Below are positions 45,761 through 54,337 of a stretch of 64,000 nt of DNA, piece after piece; the first letter of the stretch is position 1, and every line of letters begins with the position of its first letter. The position numbers and the translations under genes are program-made. This stretch comes from Brachybacterium fresconis. Lineage in GTDB: Bacteria > Actinomycetota > Actinomycetes > Actinomycetales > Dermabacteraceae. The stretch covers positions 4,216,001 to 4,280,000 of the forward strand of contig NZ_JAGIOC010000001.1 in the NCBI RefSeq assembly GCF_017876515.1, in the 5' to 3' direction. Below the pieces are notes generated by a model that was not told the origin of the DNA, did no database searches, and saw only the letters and a list, made by a program, of their open reading frames with translations.

Positions 45761-45769
45761 TGCAATAAT
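45761..45769 (+). promoter_or_regulatory. Extended -10 before tatB
   Basis: TGCAATAAT is an extended -10 (TGn plus AATAAT) 38 bases before the tatB start, which itself has AGGTGGG as ribosome-binding site. It is similar to the AT-rich extended -10 before DUF3117. Confidence 0.45.
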
Positions 45770-45807
45770 GGGTCTGCAGATCAGTCGACGACGCGTACAG
45801 GTGGGAC

Positions 45808-46227
45808 ATGGGCGGCACCGGATTCTTGGGACTCGGCGGGTGGGAGCTCGTCATCCTGCTGGTCGTGTTCCTGGTGATCGTCGGACCCCAGCGCCTCCCC
45901 GATCTCACGCGGCAGCTCGTGCAGTGGGTGCGGCAGGCCCGTCGCTGGGTCGACGACTCCCGTGCCACCGTCGAGGACGAGATGGGCATCGCCATGGAGG
46001 ATCTGCGCAAGTACGACCCCCGCCAGTACGACCCGCGGCGCATCATCCGCGAGGCCTGGGGCGATACGGACCTCGAAGAGCTCCTGCCGGACAAGGACTC
46101 GCTGTCGATCGCCACCGGTGCGGGCGCCGCCGGCGCCGCGAAGAAGGCCGCCGGCGGGAAGAAGGGCGGCAAGAGCGCCAAGGACGAGGGCCCGAAGCGG
46201 GCGCCCTTCGACCCCGAGGCCACCTGA
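45808..46227 (+). CDS. tatB: TatB, twin-arginine translocase subunit
   Basis: Tat substrate-receptor subunit with one membrane helix, 139 residues. The N-terminus FLGLGGWELVILLVVFLVIV holds the short TatA/B helix, followed by the hinge GPQRLPDLTRQLVQWVRQAR and an amphipathic helix. The C-terminal half is a Lys/Ala/Gly-rich tail. In actinobacteria the gene between the sigE locus and mrp is tatB, which supports TatB over TatA. It would help export the twin-arginine lipoprotein at 20901. Confidence 0.88.
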   Translation: MGGTGFLGLGGWELVILLVVFLVIVGPQRLPDLTRQLVQWVRQARRWVDDSRATVEDEMGIAMEDLRKYDPRQYDPRRIIREAWGDTDLEELLPDKDSLSIATGAGAAGAAKKAAGGKKGGKSAKDEGPKRAPFDPEAT

Positions 46228-46232
46228 GCGGA

Positions 46233-46300
46233 TCAGCTCCGGGCCGCGCCCGGCTCCGTGCCGCGCTCAGCTCCGTGCCACGCTCAGCTCCGTGCCACGG
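46233..46300. repeat. 17-bp tandem repeat containing the mrp stop codon
   Basis: Four 17-base copies (46233-46249, 46250-46266, 46267-46283, 46284-46300), plus-strand unit TCAGCTCCGTGCCACGC. The fourth copy is the last codons and stop (TCA on plus) of mrp; the third differs from it at one base. The array fills the whole tatB-mrp tail-to-tail gap. It parallels the gltA repeat at 32974-33084. Confidence 0.8.
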
Positions 46301-47447
46301 ACAGTGGCAGCTTCATGCCCCCGAGGCCGCGCGGCCGGTTCACCAGCGAGCGGGCGATGTCCCGCAGCGCCGCCGTGGTGGGGGAGTCCGGATCCGAGGT
46401 GACCAGCGGCGTCCCCTGATCGGAGCCCTCGCGCAGCGCCGGGTCCAGGCCGACGCGGCCCAGCACCGGAACGTCGTGGCCCACCGCCTCGCCGAGGGTC
46501 GCGGCCACCCGGTCACCGCCGCCGGTGCCGAAGACGTCCATCACGGAGCCGTCGGGCAGGGTCAGCCCCGTCATGTTCTCGACCACGCCCGCGATCTCCT
46601 GCTCGGTCGAGGCGGCCAGCGAGCCGACCCGCTCGGCGACCGAGGCCGCCGACTGCTGCGGGGTGGTCACCACGACCATCTTCGCGCCCGGCAGCAGCTG
46701 GGCGACCGAGATCGCGACGTCCCCGGTGCCCGGAGGCAGGTCCAGCAGCAGCACGTCGAGATCGCCCCAGTACACGTCGGAGGCGAACTGTTCGATCGCC
46801 CGGTGCATCTTCGGACCGCGCCAGACGACGGCCTGCCCCTCGGGCACGAACATCCCGATGCTCATCACGGCCACGCCGTGGGCCGCCGGCGGCATCAGCA
46901 GGTCGGAGACCTTGGTGGGCTGTTCGGTGATGCCGAACATGCCGGGCATCGAGAAACCGTGGATGTCGGCGTCGATGACGCCCACCCGCAGGCCGTCCGC
47001 CGCCATCGCCGCCGCCAGGTTCGCGGTCACCGTGGACTTGCCGACCCCGCCCTTGCCGGAGGAGATGGCGAAGATGCGGGTCAGCGAGCCGGGCTGGTTG
47101 AAGGGGATCTCTCGCCGCCCCTCCCGCAGCTGCGCGGTCAGCGCCCGACGCTGCTGTTCGGTCATCGACCCCGTCTCGACCTCGACCCGGCTCAGTCCCG
47201 GCACGGTCGCGGCCGCCTCGGCGGTGTCGCGCTCGATCCGGTCTCGCATCGGGCAGCCCTCGATCGTCAGCAGCACCCGGACCCGGGCGGTGCCGTCCTC
47301 GTCGACGCTCACGTCGTCGACCATCCCCAGCTCGGTGATCGGCTTATGGATCTCGGGGTCGATCACCGTCGTCAGGGCCTCGTGGATCCGGGCGACGCGG
47401 TCATCGGCGTGATGCTCTGTGTGCTCTGTGTGCTCTGTCGTGCTCAC
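46284..47447 (-). CDS. mrp: Mrp/NBP35-type P-loop iron-sulfur carrier
   Basis: Cytoplasmic ATPase thought to carry iron-sulfur clusters to apoproteins, 387 residues. An N-terminal DUF59/MIP18 domain (about 18-95, with ALTTVIDPEIHKPITELGMV and IEGCPMRDRI) precedes the P-loop domain (SSGKGGVGKSTV near 131). The CxxC cluster motif found after the ENM segment in many Mrp proteins is absent here (ENMTGLTLPDGSVMDVFG). The N-terminus has a repeat TEHTEHTEHH caused by a 9-base DNA repeat. The last codons form part of a 17-base tandem repeat. GTG start overlaps the DUF1003 stop. Confidence 0.9.
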   Translation of the reverse strand: MSTTEHTEHTEHHADDRVARIHEALTTVIDPEIHKPITELGMVDDVSVDEDGTARVRVLLTIEGCPMRDRIERDTAEAAATVPGLSRVEVETGSMTEQQRRALTAQLREGRREIPFNQPGSLTRIFAISSGKGGVGKSTVTANLAAAMAADGLRVGVIDADIHGFSMPGMFGITEQPTKVSDLLMPPAAHGVAVMSIGMFVPEGQAVVWRGPKMHRAIEQFASDVYWGDLDVLLLDLPPGTGDVAISVAQLLPGAKMVVVTTPQQSAASVAERVGSLAASTEQEIAGVVENMTGLTLPDGSVMDVFGTGGGDRVAATLGEAVGHDVPVLGRVGLDPALREGSDQGTPLVTSDPDSPTTAALRDIARSLVNRPRGLGGMKLPLSVARS

Positions 47448-48070
47448 GGTGCGTTCTGCTCCTTCGTGCGGTCGGGGGCGCCGGTGCGCTCCCGCTCGGT
47501 CAGCACCGCATCGATCTCCTCGCGCAGGATGGTGCGCAGGGCGGCGGCGTCGACCGGGGCGGTTCCGGCGCGTTCGGCGGACGTCTCATCGGTGGGCTCG
47601 AGGTCCTCGAGCAGGTCGCGCAGCTCGCTGCGCACGAAATCGCGGGTGGCGACGTCGTTCAGCGCCAGGCGCAGCGAGGCGATCTCGCGGGTGATGAAGT
47701 CCGTGGTGGCGTGGTTGCGGTCATTGGACTGGCGGTCCTGCTCGGCCTGGACGCGGTCGCGGTCGTCCTGGCGGTTCTGGGCCAGCAGCAGCAGGGGAGC
47801 GGCGTAGGAGGCCTGCAGCGACAGGATCAGCGTCAGCAGCGTGAAGTTCAGCGCCCGCGGATCGAACTGTGCGGAGACCGGCGCCAGCGAGTTCCAGGTC
47901 AGCCAGACCGCGCAGAACAAGGTCATCCCGACCAGGAAGGCCGGGGTGCCCATCATGCGGGCGAAGCCCTCGGCACCACGACCGAAGGCGTCGCCGCGCA
48001 GCGGGTTGCGCACGAGCGAACGGCGCCGGGGAGCCGGGTCGTCGAGCGGCGGCGGATGGTGCTCGGCCAT
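47444..48070 (-). CDS. DUF1003 membrane protein
   Basis: Integral membrane protein of 208 residues with two hydrophobic segments: PAFLVGMTLFCAVWLTWNSL (about 43-62) and FTLLTLILSLQASYAAPLLL (about 76-95). The segment ending LLLLAQNRQDDRDRVQAEQD fits the DUF1003 family. A long charged C-terminal cytoplasmic part, partly coiled coil, follows. Function is unknown; it always sits near mrp and the CBS/MgtE-N gene in actinobacteria, which hints at a link to magnesium or membrane status. It is coupled to mrp and to the CBS gene (two-base gap). Confidence 0.85.
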   Translation of the reverse strand: MAEHHPPPLDDPAPRRRSLVRNPLRGDAFGRGAEGFARMMGTPAFLVGMTLFCAVWLTWNSLAPVSAQFDPRALNFTLLTLILSLQASYAAPLLLLAQNRQDDRDRVQAEQDRQSNDRNHATTDFITREIASLRLALNDVATRDFVRSELRDLLEDLEPTDETSAERAGTAPVDAAALRTILREEIDAVLTERERTGAPDRTKEQNAP

Positions 48071-48072
48071 GC

Positions 48073-49404
48073 TCAGCCCTCCTTCGCGTCGTCACGGGCG
48101 GTGGCCCGGGCGATCTGCGAGAGGTCGATCTGGCCGGTGGTCGGCACCGGCTCGTCCTGCTCGCGCCAGTCGTCGGGCAGCATGTGGTCCAGCACGTCGT
48201 CGACGGTGACCGCGCCCAGCAGGCGCCCGTCCTCGTCGATCACCGGGATCGAGACCAGGTTGTAGGTGGCCATCTCGCGGGTCACCCCGGACAGCGGGGC
48301 CGTGGGGGGCACGGCGACCTTGTCCGCGTCGAGGATCTCGCCGACGGGGCGGTCCGGGCGCTCCCGCAGCAGCTGCTGGAAGTGGACGATGCCCAGCAGA
48401 CGGCCGGTCGGAGTCTCCAGCGGGGAACGGCACACGTGGACCGTCGAGGCGAGCGCCGCGTGCAGCGCCTCCCGGCTGATCATCGCCAGGCAGTGCGCCA
48501 CCGGGGTCTCCGGGGCGACGACCAGCGGCTCCGTGGTCATCATGCCGCCGGCGGTGTACTCGTCGTAGGCGAGCAGGCGACGGACGTCCTCCGCCTCCTC
48601 CGGCGCCATCAGGTCCAGCAGCTGACCGGCGACCTGCTCGGGCAGCTCGCCGACGATGTCGGCGGCATCGTCAGGGTCCATGACGTCCAGCACGTCCGCC
48701 GCGCGGGCGGCGTCCAGCCCGGTGACGACCTCGACCCGGATGTCCTCCGGCAGCTCGCCGAGAACGTCCGCCAGGCGGTCGTCGGCCAGCTCACCGGCCA
48801 GCTCGATCCGCCGCTTGGGGTCCAGCTCCTGGATGATCTCGCCGAGATCGGCGGGATTGAGGTCCTGATAGGAGGCCGCCAGCAGGTGCGCGGACTGCTC
48901 CGCCTGCGTGCCGTACAGGCCGCTGACCTCCGCCACCGGGGAGGTGATCGTCTCCCCGCGGGAGACCAGGCGGCCGAGCGGGCCGCCGCCGCGGCGGCGA
49001 CGGCGCAGGAACAGGCGGGAGACCGTCCAGTCCTTGTGCCGGTCCTGGTCCAGGGCGATGTCCAGCACCGTCGCCTCGCCGGAGCCGTCGGAGAGGGTGA
49101 CCACCCGGTCCAGCAGATCGCCGATCACCAGCAGCTCACCGGTGCGCTTCTCGAAGCGGCGCACGTTGAGCACCCCGGTGGAGATCACCTGGCCCGGGGA
49201 GATCGCGGTGACCCGGGTGATGGGCAGGAACGCACGGCGCTTCGCGGCGACCTCCACCACCAGACCCACGGCGCGCGCCGATTCCCGCGCCTGCGGCACC
49301 ACCACGACGTCGCGCACCGTCGCCACCACGTCCCCGAGCGGGTCGAAGACCGTGGTACCGGTCAGGCGCGCCGCGTAGAAGCGCGGCGGGGCGGTGGAGC
49401 TCAC
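48073..49404 (-). CDS. MgtE N-terminal and CBS domain protein, no membrane channel
   Basis: Soluble protein of 443 residues. The N-terminal part looks like a duplicated PRC-barrel-type domain (RLTGTTVFDPLGDVVATVRD, VISTGVLNVRRFEKRTGELL). The helical MgtE_N domain (about 195-310) contains YQDLNPADLGEIIQELDPKR and DPDDAADIVGELPEQVAGQL. Two CBS domains complete the protein (GMMTTEPLVVAPETPVAHCL; VAVPPTAPLSGVTREM). The magnesium channel domain of true MgtE is missing, so it is a sensor or regulator rather than a transporter. GTG at 49404 overlaps the aminopeptidase stop (GTGA). Confidence 0.87.
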   Translation of the reverse strand: MSSTAPPRFYAARLTGTTVFDPLGDVVATVRDVVVVPQARESARAVGLVVEVAAKRRAFLPITRVTAISPGQVISTGVLNVRRFEKRTGELLVIGDLLDRVVTLSDGSGEATVLDIALDQDRHKDWTVSRLFLRRRRRGGGPLGRLVSRGETITSPVAEVSGLYGTQAEQSAHLLAASYQDLNPADLGEIIQELDPKRRIELAGELADDRLADVLGELPEDIRVEVVTGLDAARAADVLDVMDPDDAADIVGELPEQVAGQLLDLMAPEEAEDVRRLLAYDEYTAGGMMTTEPLVVAPETPVAHCLAMISREALHAALASTVHVCRSPLETPTGRLLGIVHFQQLLRERPDRPVGEILDADKVAVPPTAPLSGVTREMATYNLVSIPVIDEDGRLLGAVTVDDVLDHMLPDDWREQDEPVPTTGQIDLSQIARATARDDAKEG

Positions 49405-50930
49405 CGCCGCAGACCAGCCATCCAGGCCTCGACGTCCTCCGGACGACGGGGCGCGGCGGCCGAGAGGTTCTCCACGCCGTCGGCGGTCACCAGGACGTCG
49501 TCCTCGATGCGCACCCCGATCCCGCGCAGCTCCTCGGGCACCAGCAGATCGTTCTCCTTGAAGTACAGGCCCGGCTCGATGGTGAAGACCATCCCGGTCT
49601 CCAGCTCCGCGTCCAGGTACATCTCGCGGCGGGCCTGCGCGCAGTCGTGCACGTCCATGCCCAGGTGATGGCTGGTGCCGTGCGGCATCCAGCGGCGGTG
49701 CCACTGTCCCTCGGGGGCGAGGGACTCCGCGGCGGTGCCGGGAAGCAGGCCCCACTGCTGAAGATGTCCGGCGAGGACCTCCATCGCCGCGGCATGCAGC
49801 TCGCGGAAGCGCAGCCCGGGGCGGGCCACGGCGAAGGCGGCATCCGCCGCTTCCAGCACGGCGGAGTAGACCCTGCGCTGGACGGGGGAGAAGGTGCCCG
49901 AGACCGGCAGGGTGCGGGTGACATCGGCGGTGTACAGCGAGTCGACCTCGACGCCGGCGTCGACCAGCACCAGCTCGTCGGCGCGGACGCGCCCGTCATT
50001 GCGGATCCAGTGCAGCGTGCAGGCGTGGTCACCGGCGGCGGCGATCGTGTCGTAGCCGACGCCGTTGCCGTCCGCGCGGGCGGTGGCCGCGAAGACGCCC
50101 TCGATGATCCGCTCGCCGCGGGGGTGGTCGACCGCCTCGGGCAGGTGGCCGATGATGTCCTCGAAGCCGCGGATCGTGGCGGCGACCGCCTCCCGCATCT
50201 GGCCGATCTCGTACTCGTCCTTGACCAGTCGCTGCTCGCTGGCGGTCTCCTTCAGCGCGGCGTGGGCGGCAGCGGCCTCGTCCCCGCCCGGCAGGCCGTT
50301 CTGGGTGCGGATCTCGTCGACCATCGCCTCCACGGCGGCGTCCACGCCCGGCATGATCGACAGCGACAGCTGCGCGCCGACGTCCTTGGCGAGGTGGTCG
50401 CGCAGGTCGTCGATGTGGCGCACCTCGATGCCCAGACGCTGGGAGGCCTCGGCCAGCGTCGGACGGCGGCCCACCCACATCTCTCCGTAGCGCGCGTCGG
50501 CGTAGAACTCGGCGGTGTCGAAGCCCGCACGGGGGCGGAAGAAGTAGATCGCCTCCGACCGCTCGGGATCCTCCGCAGACGGCTCGACGACCAGAACGCT
50601 GTCGGGCTCCTCGTCGGTGCCCAGTCCGGCGTAGTACGCGAAGGCCGTGTCCGGGCGGAAGGGGTAGTCCGTGTCGTTGGAGCGGACCTTGAGCACACCG
50701 GCCGGCAGCACCAGCCGCGTCGCCGGGAGGGCGCGCACCAGCGCGTCACGACGAGCCGGGGTCGCGTCCGCGGCCGCGCGGCGCTCGGCGTCCGGAACCG
50801 TCTCGTCCCATCCGGAGGCGATGAACTCGCGGAACGCCGCATTGGTGGGGCGCTGACTGCGCGAGTCGCCGCGGGAGGCGAGGTCCTTGCTGAGGTCCTT
50901 GGGGCTGGTCTCGGTGTTCTCGGTGCTCAC
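49401..50930 (-). CDS. pepP: Aminopeptidase P family metallopeptidase (M24B)
   Basis: Cytoplasmic X-Pro aminopeptidase, 509 residues. The N-terminal aminopeptidase-P domain (about 45-190) includes NDTDYPFRPDTAFAYYAG. The C-terminal pita-bread domain has all five metal ligands: VDAGVEVDSLYTADVTRT (two Asp), PHGTSHHLGMDVHD (His), TIEPGLYF (Glu) and GVRIEDDVLV (Glu). GTG start; a weak GACCAT hexamer stands six bases upstream on the minus strand. It probably leads the operon pepP-CBS-DUF1003-mrp, with all genes overlapping or touching. Confidence 0.92.
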   Translation of the reverse strand: MSTENTETSPKDLSKDLASRGDSRSQRPTNAAFREFIASGWDETVPDAERRAAADATPARRDALVRALPATRLVLPAGVLKVRSNDTDYPFRPDTAFAYYAGLGTDEEPDSVLVVEPSAEDPERSEAIYFFRPRAGFDTAEFYADARYGEMWVGRRPTLAEASQRLGIEVRHIDDLRDHLAKDVGAQLSLSIMPGVDAAVEAMVDEIRTQNGLPGGDEAAAAHAALKETASEQRLVKDEYEIGQMREAVAATIRGFEDIIGHLPEAVDHPRGERIIEGVFAATARADGNGVGYDTIAAAGDHACTLHWIRNDGRVRADELVLVDAGVEVDSLYTADVTRTLPVSGTFSPVQRRVYSAVLEAADAAFAVARPGLRFRELHAAAMEVLAGHLQQWGLLPGTAAESLAPEGQWHRRWMPHGTSHHLGMDVHDCAQARREMYLDAELETGMVFTIEPGLYFKENDLLVPEELRGIGVRIEDDVLVTADGVENLSAAAPRRPEDVEAWMAGLRR

Positions 50931-50955
50931 CCCTCGATGGTCTCACGCCGCGGTC

Positions 50956-50967
50956 TACGCTGGGCCT
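50956..50967 (+). promoter_or_regulatory. Leaderless-type -10 before the PHP gene
   Basis: TACGCT at 50956-50961, six bases, ATG at 50968. No ribosome-binding site. Confidence 0.5.
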
Positions 50968-51828
50968 ATGAGTGAGCGCATCGACCTGCACACCCACTCG
51001 TCCTGGTCGGACGGTACGTGCGGTGTCGACGAGCTGCTGCGCCGTGCCCGGCGGGCGCAGCTGGACGTCCTGGCCCTGACCGATCACGACACGATCGACG
51101 GCTGGGCGGAGCTGCCGCAGGCGGTCGCCGCGACCGGCGTCGCGGTGGTGCCCGGCATCGAGGTCTCCGCCGAGCACGAGAGCCTCAGCGTCCACGTGCT
51201 CGCCCTGCTGGTGGAGCCCGATGCGGACTCGGAGCTGGCCCGGGAGATGGCGCGGGCCCGCTGCTCCCGCGTCGAGCGGGCGCGGTCCATGGTCCAGCTG
51301 ATCGCGGCCGACCACCCGATCACCTGGGAGGACGTGCGCGCCCAGGCCGCCGGGGAGACGACCGTGATCGGGCGCCCGCACATCGCCGACGCCCTCGTCG
51401 CCCGAGGGGCGATCCCGGACCGCTCGGCGGCGTTCCAGGAGATCCTGAGTCCCTCGGGGCCCTACTACGTGCCCTACTACGCGCCGGGCCCGGTGCAGGC
51501 CGTGCGGGCGATCCGGGAGGCCGGCGGGGTGGCGATCGTGGCGCACCCCGGATCGGTGACCCGCGATGCGGACCTGCCGGTGGATCTGCTCGAGGAGATG
51601 GTCGGCGCGGGCCTGGCCGGGATCGAGGTCGAGCATCGCGAGCACGACGAGGCCGAGCGAGCCCGGCTGCGGGACTTCGCCACCGCCCATGATCTGCTGA
51701 TCACGGGCGGCAGCGACTACCATGGCGCGGGCAAACCCAACCGGCTCGGAGAGAACCTCACGCAGCCGGACGTCCTGGCCGCGATCACCCACCGCGCCAC
51801 GAGCAGCACCGAGGTCATCCATCCGTGA
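50968..51828 (+). CDS. PHP-domain phosphoesterase (RNase AM/TrpH-like)
   Basis: Metal-dependent phosphoesterase of the PHP superfamily, 286 residues. The trinuclear metal motifs are IDLHTHSSWSDGT (4-16), ALTDHDTIDGW, PGIEVSAEH, VAIVAHPGS and GGSDYHGAGKPN. This set matches YciV/TrpH-type proteins, which act on nucleotide 3',5'-bisphosphates or trim the 5' end of RNA in proteobacteria. Start at 50968 fits the leaderless -10. The MarC gene overlaps by four bases. Confidence 0.88.
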   Translation: MSERIDLHTHSSWSDGTCGVDELLRRARRAQLDVLALTDHDTIDGWAELPQAVAATGVAVVPGIEVSAEHESLSVHVLALLVEPDADSELAREMARARCSRVERARSMVQLIAADHPITWEDVRAQAAGETTVIGRPHIADALVARGAIPDRSAAFQEILSPSGPYYVPYYAPGPVQAVRAIREAGGVAIVAHPGSVTRDADLPVDLLEEMVGAGLAGIEVEHREHDEAERARLRDFATAHDLLITGGSDYHGAGKPNRLGENLTQPDVLAAITHRATSSTEVIHP

Positions 51829-52454
51829 ACCTGGTCGACTTCAGCTTCCTCACGGGAGTATTCGTCACCCTCTTCGTCATCATCGATCCCCCGGGCACCG
51901 TCCCCATCTTCCTCTCGCTGACCAGCACCTTCACCGCGAAGCAGCGGTCTCGGGCCGCGCTGGTCGCGGTCGGCGTCGCGGTGCTGATCATCTCGGTGTT
52001 CGCCCTGTTCGGGCAGTTCATCCTCGACTACATGCACATCTCGCTGCCGGCGCTGCAGTTCTCCGGCGGTCTGCTGCTGCTGATCGTCGCCCTCCAGCTG
52101 CTGGCCGGCAAGGAGGACGAGATGGGGGCGAGCGAGGGCGTCAACGTGGCGCTGGTGCCGCTGGGCACCCCGCTGCTGGGCGGGCCGGGCGCGATCGTGG
52201 CCGTGATGCTCTTCGTGCAGCAGACCGGCGGCGAGGCCGCGCGCATCGGGTCCCTGGTCCTGGCCATGGTCCTGCTCGCGGCGACCATGTACCTCGCCAT
52301 GCGCTTCGCGGGTGTCATCGCCCGGGTGCTCGGTGACGGCGGCGTCACCCTGGTCACCCGTATCTCCGGGGTCCTGCTGGCGGCGATCAGCACCCAGATG
52401 ATCTTCGACGCCGTGCGGGCCTTCCTCACCGAGTGGGGGATCGTGGCCGGATGA
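51825..52454 (+). CDS. MarC/UPF0056 family membrane protein
   Basis: Integral membrane protein of 209 residues with six hydrophobic segments. The family marks are VIIDPPGTVPIFLSLT in segment 1-2 (often IIDPxGxxPxF) and VPLGTPLLGGPGAIVAVMLF. Function is unknown; E. coli MarC was once linked to multiple antibiotic resistance, but not convincingly. GTG start overlaps the PHP stop (GTGA). A long hairpin ends the operon. Confidence 0.88.
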   Translation: MNLVDFSFLTGVFVTLFVIIDPPGTVPIFLSLTSTFTAKQRSRAALVAVGVAVLIISVFALFGQFILDYMHISLPALQFSGGLLLLIVALQLLAGKEDEMGASEGVNVALVPLGTPLLGGPGAIVAVMLFVQQTGGEAARIGSLVLAMVLLAATMYLAMRFAGVIARVLGDGGVTLVTRISGVLLAAISTQMIFDAVRAFLTEWGIVAG

Positions 52455-52456
52455 GA

Positions 52457-52496
52457 GATCGGCGCCCGGGATCCGTGGGGATCCCGGGCGCCGATC
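52457..52496. terminator. Strong bidirectional terminator after the MarC gene
   Basis: An 18-base perfect stem (52457-52474 with 52479-52496) with the loop GTGG, core GGCGCCCGGGATCC. It is the strongest hairpin in the window and serves the convergent MarC and DEAD-box genes. Confidence 0.85.
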
Positions 52497-52519
52497 GTTC
52501 GTCCTGGGGCGGCGGGCCG

Positions 52520-54271
52520 TCAGCCCTCCTGGGAGCCGCCGGAGCGTCCGCCGCGGCCACGTCCGCCGCGGGAGCGGCGGCGACGCTGCGAGGAGGAGCC
52601 GTCGGAAGCTCCCTGCGACGACCCTTCAGCGGCGGTCTCGCCCGGCTTCTGTTCGCTGACCACTTCTCCGTGCACGCGTCGGGTGCGGGACCGGCTGCGC
52701 TGACGGCGCGGACTCCCGCCCTCGCCGTCGCCGCGCTGGGAGCGCCCGTCGCGCACGGCGTCGCGCTCGCCATCACTCTCGTCGCGGCGCCCGCCGTCGC
52801 GCCGGGGGTGTTCGCGGCGCTCGCCGCTGCGACCCCCTTCGCGACCGCCGCTGCGCCCGCTCTCGCGACCTCCTCGGCCGCCGCGTCCCCCGCGGCTGTC
52901 CTCGCGACCGCCGCGTCCGGCATGGTCGGGGCCGCCGAGGTCCTCGATCGTCTCCGCGTCCAGACCGTCGCGGGTGCGCTCGTCCTTCGGCAGCGTGCCC
53001 TTGGCCCCGGCGGGGATGTCGAGCTCGGTGAAGAGGTGCTCGGAGGTGGAGTAGGTCTCCACGGCCTCGGCGGACTCCAGTCCCAGCTGTCGGGCGATGA
53101 GCCCCCAGCGGGCCAGGTCCTCCCAGTCGACGAAGGTCACCGCGGTGCCCTTCTTGCCGGCGCGGCCCGTGCGGCCGGTGCGGTGCAGGTACGTCTTGTC
53201 GTCGTCCGGGCAGTTCCAGTTCACCACGTGCGTGACGTCGGTCACGTCGATGCCGCGAGCGGCGACGTCGGTGGCCACGAGCACGTCGATCTTGCCGTTG
53301 CGGAAGGCGCGCAGCGCCTGCTCGCGGGCGCCCTGGCCGAGGTCGCCGTGCAGCGGGGCGGCGGCGAAGCCGCGGTCGGCGAGATCGCCCGACACCCGGT
53401 CCGCCTGGCGCTTGGTGCGCATGAAGATGATCGTCAGTCCGCGCCCGCGGGCCTGCAGCACCCTGGCCATGACCTCGATCTTGTCGAGCTGATGGGCACG
53501 GTAGACGACCTGCTTGATGTCGGCCTTGGTGCGCGCGCCGTCGCCCGGGTCATGGGCCCGGATATGGGTGGGCCGGCTCATGAAGCGACGCGCCAGGGCC
53601 ATGATCGGGCCGGGCATCGTCGCGGAGAACAGCATGGTCTGGCGCGTGGTCGGCACCGCCTGCAGCAGCTTCTCGATGTCCTCGAGGAAGCCGAGGTCGA
53701 GCATCTCGTCGGCCTCGTCCAGCACCGCGGTGCGCACCTGGGACAGGTCCAGGTACTTCTGGCGCATGAGGTCGATCAGGCGCCCGGGGGTGCCCACGAC
53801 CACCTCGACGCCCTTCTCGAGGGCCTCGATCTGCGGTTCGTAGGCGCGGCCGCCATAGACGGTCAGGATGCGCACGGGGCGCTTCGCCGAGGCCGCCTGG
53901 AGGTCCGTGGCGACCTGCACCGCGAGCTCGCGGGTGGGCAGGACCACGAGGGCCTGCGGCTTGCCGACCGGGCGGCCGTCGGGGTTGTCCTCCCCGGGGG
54001 CGACGGCGGCCTGCAGCAGCGGGATGCCGAAGCCGAGCGTCTTGCCCGTGCCGGTCTTGGCCTGGCCGATGATGTCGCGGCCGCGCAGGGCGATCGGCAG
54101 CGTCATCGACTGGATCGGGAACGGATGGATGATCCCCTTGGACGCGAGCGCCTCGACGATGTCCTCGCGGACGTCGAAATCGGCGAACGTCTCCTCGGGG
54201 GTGCCGGAGCTCTGCTCGACGGCGGGGGAGGCCGACGCGGCCTCCTCGGTGTGCGGGATGGTTTCAGGCAC
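52520..54271 (-). CDS. DEAD-box RNA helicase with RGG-rich tail (CsdA/RhlE type)
   Basis: ATP-dependent RNA helicase used in ribosome assembly, RNA decay or cold adaptation, 583 residues. All motifs are clear: Q motif before PFPIQ, Walker A AKTGTGKT at 71-78, PTREL, DEAD (in AVLDEADEMLDLGFL), SAT, and HRTGRTGR. The C-terminal ~140 residues are a disordered tail with many Arg-Gly-Gly and Ser-Arg blocks for RNA binding. GTG at 54271 is the start. In mycobacteria a DEAD helicase (rhlE, Rv3211) has the same neighbours. Confidence 0.94.
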   Translation of the reverse strand: MPETIPHTEEAASASPAVEQSSGTPEETFADFDVREDIVEALASKGIIHPFPIQSMTLPIALRGRDIIGQAKTGTGKTLGFGIPLLQAAVAPGEDNPDGRPVGKPQALVVLPTRELAVQVATDLQAASAKRPVRILTVYGGRAYEPQIEALEKGVEVVVGTPGRLIDLMRQKYLDLSQVRTAVLDEADEMLDLGFLEDIEKLLQAVPTTRQTMLFSATMPGPIMALARRFMSRPTHIRAHDPGDGARTKADIKQVVYRAHQLDKIEVMARVLQARGRGLTIIFMRTKRQADRVSGDLADRGFAAAPLHGDLGQGAREQALRAFRNGKIDVLVATDVAARGIDVTDVTHVVNWNCPDDDKTYLHRTGRTGRAGKKGTAVTFVDWEDLARWGLIARQLGLESAEAVETYSTSEHLFTELDIPAGAKGTLPKDERTRDGLDAETIEDLGGPDHAGRGGREDSRGGRGGRGGRESGRSGGREGGRSGERREHPRRDGGRRDESDGERDAVRDGRSQRGDGEGGSPRRQRSRSRTRRVHGEVVSEQKPGETAAEGSSQGASDGSSSQRRRRSRGGRGRGGRSGGSQEG

Positions 54272-54337
54272 CGTTCAACTCTCTGATCATGGGTAGTCCT
54301 GTCCATGGTAGCCCCCGGCGTCGAGGGTGCTCGGCGA

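Noticed and set aside
52433..54286. Plus-strand open frame opposite the DEAD-box helicase
   Set aside because: The translation has no recognisable domain and crosses the strong hairpin at 52457-52496.
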